Positions 8,813 to 17,308 of a DNA stretch of 22,500 bases are shown here, one piece after another; within the stretch, counting starts at the first letter, position 1; each line of letters starts with the position of its first letter. This stretch comes from Glandiceps talaboti (Eukaryota > Hemichordata > Enteropneusta > Spengelidae). The notes beneath the pieces are model-generated. The model made no database searches and was not told the origin of the DNA. It was given only the letters and a program-made list of their open reading frames with translations. The translations under genes were made by a program, and so were the position numbers. Where the stretch lies: positions 14,665,306 through 14,687,805 of the forward strand of contig NC_135567.1 in assembly GCF_964340395.1 (NCBI RefSeq). Direction: 5' to 3'.

Positions 8813-9166
8813 TTAAAAGTGGCCATATGGATGAGAATTTGGTATTTATTTTGGAATTTTATTCGATAAAACAGCTTCACTATGTTTTTCTACTTGAAAA
8901 ATAATGTGAAATAACATATACCAAGTCTATATTCACAACTCAATAAACTGCAAAACATTAAACAATGTGTAAATTGTTTGTTATTGTACGTACAATAACA
9001 AACTTTTTGCACTTTTTGCATCTTTTTGCTATGTATTGAGTTATGAACATGGACTTGGTATATGTTATTTCACATTATTTTTTCAAGTAGAAAAACATAG
9101 TGAAGCTGTTTTATCAAATAAAAATCCAAAATAAATACCAAATTCTCATTCATATGGCCACTTTAA
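8813..9166. mobile_element. TTAA foldback family, copy 1
   Basis: A nearly full-length inverted repeat centred on a palindrome at 8976-9003 (TTATTGTACGTACAATAA core). Ends read AGTGGCCATATGGATGAG on the left and the complement of AGTGGCCATATGAATGAG on the right. TTAA lies at both boundaries (8813-8816, 9163-9166). Arms of about 150 bp show modest divergence. A sister copy lies at 11128-11471. No coding sequence. Confidence 0.9.
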
Positions 9167-9388
9167 ACCTATGTGCTTATAAAAGCTGCAATGGATTGTA
9201 TGCTCCCCAGCGAGTTGAGTATGTAACTTGAACAACTTGTATCAACATGTCACAACAATAATTTTAATTTGTATATATCTAGGGAAGCTGAAACCTCAGT
9301 TTCCACAGTCGTAATTTTACTAAATACAAATTTGATAAACAAAGAAGTTCAAAATATCATATTTCTATTTCCACATTATTTTCTTGAC
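9167..9388. other. no gene seen; downstream flank of DUF3504 exon
   Basis: AT-rich sequence just past the donor of the DUF3504 exon on the minus strand. No canonical AATAAA was found on the minus strand here, which argues that the exon is spliced onward rather than terminal. Confidence 0.4.
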
Positions 9389-9392
9389 TTAC

Positions 9393-10572
9393 AATGTCGC
9401 AGGTAAGTTCGGTTTTGGCCTCTGACGTTTAAATTTATTGTCTTTTGAATATAGTTTGCGTTTCCTCGCTAAAAGCACACGTCGAGTCTCATCGAATTCG
9501 AAATCTGTTTTGATGCTTTGTGGGTAGTTTTTTTCACGTAGATATCTGTCAATGGAGTTAAAGAAACCTTGTAGTGTTGTCGGGTCGTAGTCCTCGCCAT
9601 TTCGTTTTATCGTACTATAGAAGAATGTAGCTAAATAGACGTTTAGATTTGCGGCTGGTATGTCTTCGGGGTCACGATTCTCATTAGCCTGACATACAAG
9701 CCATGCTTTGAACTGACTAAAGTCGTTGCGGTTCTTTCGGATATATTTCCTGCGTGTCTGACCTACAGAGAATGCTTTTTGGTGATCTTGCAGACGTGTG
9801 GCTTCAGAATACAAGAACGCTGCAGATGAATGACCTAACTCCGACACATGACCTAACTCTGACCCATGACCTAACTCTGACCCATGACCTAACTCTGATG
9901 TTTGTTGATTGAATGTAGGAGAGGTCACCATGGTTTCAAAGTCTTGACTTGGGAGAACATCTGTACTTTGCGAAGGAACTGCCTCGTCAATTGAAGGGTC
10001 TAGTTTGATTATTTCAGGATTAAAACTTTGCACAACATTAATCGTACTTGTTTTAGGTGCAAATTCTTCTTGTTCAACCGCTCTCAGTTCTTCAGCTTCG
10101 TCTTCCTCTCTTAGCGACGTATTGTTGGTGCTAGAAAGTCTACGTTTGTGTGACGATGCAACAAAAGCAGACGACTGCGAAAAACTATGCCAGTCATTTG
10201 CATCTTCTTTGTCGTTTGGTTTCTGATGTTCAGTTTCGCAGACACTATCATCAGTGTGCGTCTGGTGGAAATACGATGGTATTATACTTGAACAAGGCTT
10301 TCTGAGGATCGACTGATGTGATTCAAATTCAACGCCTTGACTATTATCACACACTCTGATTCTAGGTTCTAATGGTTGGGCATATAACCGATGTGATTGG
10401 CTGTGATCTGCAACACCTCTGTCACTTCTGATGTTATCATTACTCGCATTACTTGTATCACAGCTGACATTTCTTCGTTCCACTGTCGAATGACGTGACC
10501 TTTCTCTAACCGAAGCAAGGGATATTTGGATTGCACCACACTGATGTAAAAAATTCAGAATACATGTCTTCT
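9393..10572 (-). CDS. Exon with N-terminal part of a DUF3504 (KIAA1958/ZMYM-like) domain
   Basis: A long minus-strand exon. Possible acceptors are TTTGATTTCGCAG (exon start 10572, phase 1) or TTTTTTACATCAG (start 10540, phase 0); both keep the same open frame. No in-frame ATG begins it. About 245 Ser/Glu-rich, probably disordered residues (with four SELGHG-type hexapeptide repeats at about 9838-9900) precede a folded C-terminal ~105 residues. There, FSQFKAWL, EDIPAANLNVYLATFF, YDPTTLQGFFNSIDRYLRE and RRVLLARKRK match the start of the DUF3504 domain. DUF3504 derives from Crypton tyrosine recombinases and is found in KIAA1958, QRICH1 and ZMYM2-4. Only the core-binding-like half is present; the catalytic half is absent. 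The frame reaches TAA at 9391-9389, but this overlaps a strong donor ATT|GTAAGT (exon end 9393, phase 2), so splicing onward is likely. No partner exon was found downstream. Confidence 0.75.
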
Positions 10573-10635
10573 CTGCGAAATCAAAATAAAGAACAAAAAA
10601 GATATTTAATAATGATTATTTTTATTTGTCCAAAC

Positions 10636-11003
10636 CAGGGCTCAAATTTAACAGTAGTCCAGTTTGCACAGACTACCAATTCTTGTCATGGGACTACCAT
10701 AATTTGCAGCTGGTAGTCCTGTGTCCACAGACTACCAATTCTTGTCATGGGACTACCATAATTTGTAGCTGGTAGTCCCATGTCCACAGACTACCAATTC
10801 TTGTCATGGGGCTACCATAATTTGCAGCTGGTAACCGACTCAGGCTACCACTGATTATGTGATGATTTAAAGGATGGAAGATTTACGGACATGAAAGTAT
10901 ATGAATAACAAACATATTTCTAATACAGGAACCCTGTTTCTTACTTTCTGAAATTGGTAGCCCACTAAGACTACCAAAGAAAAAAGTTAATTTTTGAGCC
11001 CTG
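10636..11003. mobile_element. hAT-like non-autonomous element with internal 59-bp repeats
   Basis: Terminal inverted repeats CAGGGCTCAAATTTAAC (10636) and the complement of CAGGGCTCAAAAATTAAC (ending 11003). CAGGG-starting termini are typical of hAT transposons. Inside, a 59-bp unit beginning GACTACCAA recurs at 10671, 10730 and 10789, and each carries the self-complementary pair ACTACCA/TGGTAGT. The 8-bp flanks (GTCCAAAC and CAAATGTG) do not match, so the target duplication is decayed or I have the edge slightly wrong. No transposase frame. Confidence 0.75.
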
Positions 11004-11127
11004 CAAATGTGGAAATTTCTTGAATGGTCAGCACTTAGTAGTGTTGTGGTACCCTAGTGTTGATAAAGCATAAGAGAACAGGAATACCTTGAGAAAATGT
11101 GTGTTGTAACCACCAGGTCTGTCTGTC

Positions 11128-11471
11128 TTAAAGTGGCTATATGGATGAGAATCGGTGTATTTTTTTGGATATTTGATTTATAAAACAATTTTACCATAGC
11201 TTCCTACTTGAAAAATCAATGTGAAATGACATATGACAAGTCTGTGTTTGTAATTCAATACATTTGCAAAACATTAATAAATGTGTAAAATGTTTGTTAT
11301 TGTATGTACAATAACAAACTTTTTTACACACCTTTTAGCTTTTTACAATGTATTGAGTTACAAACACAGACTTGGTCAATGTTGTTTCACATTGATTTTT
11401 AAAATACTAAGCCATAATAAAATTAAAAATCCAAAATAAATACACAATCCTCATCCATATGGCCACCTTAA
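11128..11471. mobile_element. TTAA foldback family, copy 2
   Basis: Same family as the element at 8813-9166: same central palindrome (TTATTGTATGTACAATAA near 11300), same outer words (AGTGGCTATATGGATGAGA and its complement form), TTAA at both ends (11128-11131, 11468-11471). It is more diverged between arms than copy 1. The two copies bracket the DUF3504 exon and the hAT-like element. Confidence 0.9.
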
Positions 11472-11679
11472 AGAGGCGTCAAAGTAAGATCACCCTTCTT
11501 ACATACAGACCTGTGGGTTCGAATTCTAACTCCTGAGTGCTGAGAATTACAAATTGGCCACCGACAATCCATGAATTGCACGATAGAGTGAAAATTTATC
11601 ATTTCATGGTATGTTACCTTCCAGCCTTATTTTGAATTGTATTACGCATACAGGGTATTACAATTAAATGTGTTGTCAT
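11472..11679. other. no gene seen
   Basis: Short anonymous stretch between the foldback copy and the 67-bp minisatellite, in what would be a gene B intron. Confidence 0.4.
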
Positions 11680-12425
11680 TAAGGAAAAGTCCAGTCAGAC
11701 TTGTTTCCATCTCTCGTACACTTTATTACTGCTATAAGTATCAACTTTATAAAGTAAATCTCCAGTCAGACTTATTTCTGTCTTCAGTACACTTGTATTG
11801 ATTACTGCTATCAACTTAAAGGAAAAGTCCAGTCAGACTTATTTCTGTCTTTAGTACACTTGTATTGATTACTGCTATCAACTTAAAGGAAAAGTCCAGT
11901 CAGACTTATTTCTGTCTTTAGTACACTTGTATTGATTACTGCTATCAACTTAAAGGAAAAGTCCAGTCAGACTTATTTCTGTCTTTAGTACACTTGTATT
12001 GATTACTGCTATCAACTTAAAGGAAAAGTCCAGTCAGACTTATTTCTACCTTTAGTACACTTGTATTGATTAGGAAAAGTCCAGTCAGACTTATTTCTGT
12101 CTTTAGTACACTTGTATTGATTACTGCTATAAACTTAAAGGAAAAGTCCAGTCAGACTTATTTCTGTCTTTAGTACACTTGTATTGATTACTGCTATCAA
12201 CTTAAAGGAAAAGTCCAGTCAGACTTATTTCTACCTTTAGTACACTTGTATTGATTAGGAAAAGTCCAGTCAGACTTATTTCTGTCTTTAGTACACTGGT
12301 ATTGAATACTACTATAAACTTAAAGTAAAAGTCCAGTCAGACTTATTTCTGCCTTTCATATTGATTACTGCTATCAACTTATACTAAAAGTCCAGTCAGA
12401 TTTATTTCTGTCTTTAGTACACTTG
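11680..12425. repeat. 67-bp minisatellite with 51-bp variants, 12 copies
   Basis: The word CCAGTCAGA occurs at 11691, 11762, 11829, 11896, 11963, 12030, 12081, 12148, 12215, 12266, 12333 and 12392. Most spacings are 67 bp. Two units are shortened to 51 bp by loss of the same segment (30->81 and 215->266), and they sit exactly 185 bp apart, showing duplication of a 67+67+51 block. It lies within a putative gene B intron. Confidence 0.95.
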
Positions 12426-12572
12426 TATTAATTATGCAAATTACTATGTTATTTATATGTAAAATATTATGCAAAGTGACCACCATCCTTGAAATCTACC
12501 CAAGGGGGAACACATTGACACGTGGCCTAAAGATGACAAAATCTATTCAGGGGATATAATTACAAAATATAC

Positions 12573-12695
12573 CTCGTATAAGCAATAAATCATTTTCAAA
12601 TTTCTGCAACATTTCTTGAGTGGATTCTTCAAAACAATCTCTGAGCTGCATCAGTTGATTACAACGTTTGACTTCTACCCATACAACATCACAAT
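12573..12695 (-). CDS. Gene B exon 2, unrecognised coiled-coil-like protein
   Basis: A 123-nt minus-strand exon with a good acceptor (TATTTATTTACAG, after 12696) and donor (CGAG|GTATAT, exon end 12573). It is symmetrical: phase 1 in, phase 1 out. It encodes about 40 residues, beginning CDVVWVEVKRCNQL and ending FENDLLLIR. The heptad-like hydrophobic spacing suggests a coiled coil. The 2-nt carry-in completes the codon opened by exon 1 (13671) to give Asp. The family is not recognised. Confidence 0.7.
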
Positions 12696-12959
12696 CTGTA
12701 AATAAATATAAACAATACAAATGAAGTAATACACACATCCCAAAAGATTTACACCAGGATTTTGACCAGTTGACAACATACACAGTGTCTAGTGGCTATT
12801 CGTTGTTTTTAAGGATCTGAAAGTCTCATCGAATTTTGATATTTAAGAAACAACAGATTGCCATTAGACTAACATACATGTATAGTACACATTAACAGCA
12901 TTCTCAAGTGTATGCATGCCTTGATACATAATGTTTATATCAACACTGCCATATATACA

Positions 12960-13485
12960 GTTATACAACACTGAAGTAAAGCACTTTCTCTATGTGCTAC
13001 ACTCGTTTATAGCATTCATATTACAATGAGTAACAGTGTAAAACACTTTCTGTATGTGCTACACTTGTTTATAGCATTCATATTACAACACTGAAGTAAA
13101 ACACTTTCTCTATGTGATACACTCATTTATAGCATTCATATTACAATGAGTAACAGTGTAAAGCACTTTCTCTATGTGCTACACTTGTTTATAGCATTTA
13201 TATTACAACACTGAAGTAAAGCACTTTCTCTATTAGCTGCAATAATTGTAGCGTCTTGTTGCGGTTTTGTGGTTTTTTTTGTCTGTTTTGGTGACTTTTT
13301 AAGTTTTTGTGTTTAACCCGCACCTAATGTGCGGGTTAAACACAAAAACTTAAAAAGTCACCAAAACAGACGAAAAAAAAACACAAAACCGCAACAAGAC
13401 GCTACAATTATTGCAGCTATTTCTCTAGGTGTTACACTCGTTTATAGCATTCATATTACAATGAGTAAGACTGAAGTAAAGCACT
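12960..13485. repeat. Two-variant minisatellite (62+58 bp, ~120-bp higher-order unit)
   Basis: The CACTTTCT word recurs at 12982, 13044, 13102, 13164 and 13222, with alternating spacings of 62 and 58 bp. One variant carries ACAATGAGTAACAGTGTAAA and the other ACAACACTGAAGTAAA. The array is split by a foldback insertion (13233-13419), after which one more unit follows. It lies in the gene B first intron. Confidence 0.9.
13233..13419. mobile_element. Near-perfect hairpin foldback with 8-bp target duplication
   Basis: Two ~91-bp arms are nearly identical in inverted orientation, with only a small difference in a T/A homopolymer region. They surround a 5-bp loop (CTAAT, 13324-13328). Termini are TAGCTGCAATAATTGTAGCG and its complement. 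The 8-bp TTTCTCTA is duplicated at 13225-13232 and 13420-13427, and it belongs to the surrounding minisatellite unit, so insertion into the array is clear. 8-bp duplications are made by hAT- and P-type transposases. High arm identity suggests recent insertion. Transcribed, it would form a long double-stranded hairpin. Confidence 0.92.
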
Positions 13486-13670
13486 TGATATGGATGTTAT
13501 AGCCATTTGCACCCTTGTCATCAAAAGAGTATGCTAAAGCTAAACAAACAAACAATTGATTTTCTCTGAATCGTGAGATATTACTGTAGTACTAAGTTTA
13601 TTTTGAATAGTGTCTAACTTGTATGCGTACATTTATACCATGATAGTGATATACATTTGTGTACACTGAC
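13486..13670. other. gene B intron 1, start
   Basis: Anonymous intronic sequence just after the donor of gene B exon 1. No other feature was seen. Confidence 0.4.
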
Positions 13671-13794
13671 CTTCAGGACTGTATGTGAACTCGGAACTTG
13701 AAGACCGTGGATCGCTGGACCATGGTTGTTGTGATGGCGGAGAATAAAGTTGTTCGCCAGGGAAGAATGCCTTGAATTTCGCACGGTGAGACAT
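13671..13794 (-). CDS. Gene B first coding exon, unrecognised
   Basis: The ATG at 13794 is the first in frame after an in-frame TAA about 40 bp upstream. The exon encodes 41 residues (begins MSHRAKFKAFFPGEQ, ends SEFTYSPE) and ends at GAAG|GTCAGT, phase 1. The peptide is Ser/Pro-rich with a basic start, and is probably disordered. Phase and frame join to the exon at 12695-12573. No signal peptide is evident. Upstream sequence is relatively CpG-containing, as expected of a promoter. The family is not recognised; the rest of the protein could lie in the possible exons further left (10572 or 8237, both phase 1) or beyond the window. Confidence 0.7.
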
Positions 13795-13849
13795 TGGGTC
13801 AGGTTTCAATGGCCAGAGGTTTTAAAAAAGAACTGTTCTGGTCGAGGAA

Positions 13850-13865
13850 CTCCGAAGCTTCGGAG
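13850..13865. promoter_or_regulatory. 16-bp perfect palindrome upstream of gene B
   Basis: CTCCGAAGCTTCGGAG lies about 56 bp upstream of the gene B start codon. It contains GAAGCTTC (inverted GAA pairs, as in half a heat-shock element) and lies close to another imperfect palindrome, AGAACTGTTCT (13830-13840). It could be a factor-binding site or a 5' UTR hairpin. Confidence 0.35.
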
Positions 13866-14078
13866 ATGTTTACCAGAGCTACTGTTTGTGATTGTGAGCG
13901 ATGAAAGGGCTCATTGAGAACAGGAAGTTGTTTAAATGTTTATTTACCTCAGCACTGCATTGTGGGCAGGAACTTAACACGGGATCTGTCGTAGATGGCG
14001 TAAGTCTAGTAGGATGAGTATAGACGTTCTGGCTTTCTTCCGATATATACGACAAGCTATTAACGAAGTTCGCTTTGA

Positions 14079-14086
14079 GCGCGAAA
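14079..14086 (-). promoter_or_regulatory. E2F-like site TTTCGCGC
   Basis: An exact TTTCGCGC on the minus strand, about 285 bp upstream of the gene B start codon. It matches the E2F consensus TTTSGCGC, known from cell-cycle and meiotic gene promoters. A single site in a CpG-containing flank is suggestive only. Confidence 0.35.
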
Positions 14087-14202
14087 CGACTCGGGTGTTT
14101 GTTTCACCCTCAAAGGCGACCTTCGGTCACTTGTCGTGTTGTATCGGAACAAAACCCGAGGTTTAGCAGCTAGCTAGACTAGAACGACAGGTATTTTGAA
14201 TC

Positions 14203-14322
14203 ATAGGCATGCTCGAGTCCATTTGTATGATTTTTTTTTTTTGAAAACTGTATAGTATAGATATGTCATCTATCTACTATACAGTTTTAAAAAATCACAA
14301 ATTAATTCGAGTACCTATGCCT
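14203..14322. mobile_element. Short foldback element
   Basis: Imperfect inverted arms (left ATAGGCATGCTCGAGT..., right complement of AGGCATAGGTACTCGA...) enclose an inner, stronger hairpin (AAACTGTATAGTA at about 14246 against TACTATACAGTTT at about 14276). A further ATAGGTACCCTCGA-like word lies at 14351. The limits are uncertain. Confidence 0.6.
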
Positions 14323-14454
14323 GGAAGTGTACTTCCGTAGTTACACATTCATAGGTACCCTCGACTCTTTCAAGTTATTTCGCAACGACAGCAGTCTCTG
14401 AGCAGACATATTTCACAAAAAAACAGTTTTTCGCAAACACATACGCTTACGCAT

Positions 14455-15182
14455 ACACTTACACATAAACACACCCATATACACATACGTATACGTATAC
14501 ATATACATACACACATACATAAATACACACGTACGTACGTACATACATACATACATACATACATACACACACATACATACATACATACATACACACGTAC
14601 GTACATACATACATACATACATACATACATACATACATACACACATACATACATACATACAAACACACGTACGTACGTACATACATACATACATACATAC
14701 ATGCATACACACATACATACATACATAACATACATACATACATACACACACATACATACATACATACATACATACACACATACATACATACATACACACA
14801 TACATATACACACATATACAAACATTCATACATACATTCTACATACTTACATTCATACATACATGCATACATACATTCATTCATACACACATACATACAT
14901 ACATATACACATACATACATACATACATACATACAAACACATACATACATACATACATACATACACACACATACATACATACATACACACACACATACAT
15001 ACATACATACATATACACAAACACATACACACATACATATACTACTACACACATACACATATACAAACACATACATACATACATACATACATACACACAT
15101 ACATACGTACATACATACATACATACATACATACAAACACATACATACATACATACATACACACACATACATACACACACAC

Positions 15183-15213
<31 letters not shown>

Positions 15214-15455
15214 CACAAACACATACACACATACATATACTACTACACACATACACATATACAAACACATACATACATACATACATACATACATACACAC
15301 ATACATACATACATACATTCATTCATACATACATACATACATACATACCTACATACATACATATCTACCTACCTACCTACCTACCTACCTACCTACCTAC
15401 CTACCTACATACATACATACATACATACATACATACATACATACATACATACACA
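14455..15455. repeat. 1-kb CATA tetranucleotide array
   Basis: A complex (CATA)n array with CACA, CGTA, TTCA and CTAC variant blocks. It includes a long CTAC run near 15365-15405. A non-repetitive marker (ACTACTACAC) occurs at 15041 and 15239, so a ~198-bp block was duplicated inside the array. Long Tyr/Val/Cys or Ile/His/Thr frames on both strands are artefacts. Confidence 0.95.
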
Positions 15456-15469
15456 TAGACAATTAGAAA

Positions 15470-15915
15470 CCTAGACGTGCTCCAGGCTTTTTTATTCTGT
15501 GAAAGGAATAACCTGAGTGGGTGATCGCAAAACATTGAGTGAATGCCTACATACATAGACTTATCTCAGCACAAGGTCCAGGAAGAATAAATAATAGTTT
15601 TCATGTTCACAGTTCACAGTCAAAAGTTCTCAGCTAACAAATTGAAATATGTTGTGCGTATCAATTTTAGTTAAAATTTTAGTACACAATATTTTTCATG
15701 ATATTCCAGATTTCTAATAATATTTTTCTTATTTTTCTCCAATTTCCAAATAAGTTTTAGCATCACAACTATCATTGTCTCAGACAATCTTTTCTCATAT
15801 CTCTGACCGGGGCCGGGTTTATCCACTTTGCCTTAATTTACTTCACAGCTAATCCTACAAGAATTTAACAGGCTACTTGCCCACTACCCCATTCGGTGCA
15901 AACATCTACGTGGCA
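15470..15915. other. no gene seen
   Basis: AT-rich intergenic sequence between the CATA array and the poly(A) signal of the zinc-finger gene. No feature was recognised. Confidence 0.5.
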
Positions 15916-15917
15916 AT

Positions 15918-15923
15918 TTTATT
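15918..15923 (-). terminator. Poly(A) signal AATAAA of the zinc-finger gene
   Basis: An exact AATAAA on the minus strand, about 286 nt past the stop codon at 16209. It would make a 3' UTR of about 300 nt, most of it the 31-bp minisatellite. Confidence 0.55.
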
Positions 15924-15956
15924 GATTGAAGTAATATGTGATATATCAGTTCTTCA

Positions 15957-16236
15957 TTACTGGCCAAGTTCTCCTGGCCGACTTCTCTTACTGGCCATGT
16001 TCTCCTGGCCGACCTCTCTTATTGCCAAGTTCTCCTGGCCAACTTCTTTTTATGGCCAAGTTCTTCTGCCCAACTCCCAATTCCCTTACTGGCCAAGTTC
16101 CCGTGGCCGACTTCTCGTACTGCCAAGTTCTCCTGGCCAACTTCTGTTACTGGCCAAGTTCTTCTGGCCGACTTCTCTTACTGGCCAAGTTCTCCTGGCC
16201 AACTTCTGTTACTGGCCAAGTTCTCCTGGCCGAGTA
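15957..16236. repeat. ~31-bp minisatellite over the zinc-finger gene's stop codon and 3' UTR
   Basis: About nine imperfect units of CTGGCCAAGTTCTCCTGGCC plus ACTTCTCTTA-like sequence, spaced 30-31 bp (one unit is longer near 16060-16090). On the minus strand it begins inside the coding region, supplies the last nine residues (STRPGELGQ) and the TAA, and continues as 3' UTR. TGGCCA half-palindromes allow local hairpins. Confidence 0.92.
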
Positions 16237-17238
16237 CTCTTACTTCTCTTGATACCACTTACAAGTGATTTCGTCCCTTTAACATTTTGAGATGATGATT
16301 TCTGAAGTGCAACCTTTCCTAATTTTGATTTTGTCACAGCTAATAATTTCTCTTGCCTGTGTCTTCTAAGGTGGGAGTTTAGTGTACTTTTTTGTTTGTA
16401 ACTTTTCTCACAAAAACTACATTCAAATGGTTTTTCTCCAGTGTGAATTCTAATATGGTCATCAAGCGTGTACTTTTGAAGGAAACATTTGTCACAGAAT
16501 TTACACTTGAAAAGCTTTTCACCTGTGTGCACTAACATATGACGATCATAGCTACCCTTTCGAGTGAACCCCTTTTTGCAGTACTTGCAAGAATACGGTG
16601 TTTCTCCAGTGTGACTCCGCATATGAACGGTATAAATACATTCATGTACGTAACCCGCTCCGCATACATTACACGTATATGGCTTTTCGACTGTATGGAC
16701 TTTGCGTATATGCACATTTAAGTTACTTACACGCGAGTACCATTTCCCACACTTTTTGCATTCAACACCCTGATCACTTTTAATTGTCTTACGGCCAAAC
16801 CTTTTACCGCTGGTCTTTGTAGAAATTTGTCGTGAAGTAGTCAACGCATGTATCTTAGTCTTAATTTTCGTCTTGTTCCCTAAAACTACATTTTTAGTGT
16901 TACGGTCAGAAAGCTTTATACGTTTCAGTTTCTTTGTTTGGTTTCCTCGGTCATGTTGATGTTTTCTTTTCCTATGTGAGTATTTTGTCCTGTTAAGTTG
17001 ATTCAATCGACGAGCAATCTCATTGGAAATTTGCACATCTATATTATTGCACTGCACACCGATATTTCTGAATTCGACAAAGTCATTGGTGTCAACACAC
17101 TTCTTATTACTGCTTTCTCGTGCCATTATATCTTGAGAATGTCTTACATTATAACCACCAGTGCCTGCGCCATCATCCTCCTCCTCCTCCTCCTCATCAT
17201 CATCATCACTATCATCATCATCGTTATTGTTATCGTCG

Positions 17239-17308
<70 letters not shown>

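Noticed and set aside
14370-15474. Cys/Tyr/Val-rich minus-strand frame of 287 codons, at first sight a Cys-rich peptide
   Set aside because: Pure microsatellite translation; similarly long frames exist in several phases and on the other strand.
15877-16290. Plus-strand frames with repeated LLAKFSWPTS-type units
   Set aside because: Translation of the 31-bp minisatellite; the frame is not preserved by the period and overlaps the supported minus-strand gene end.
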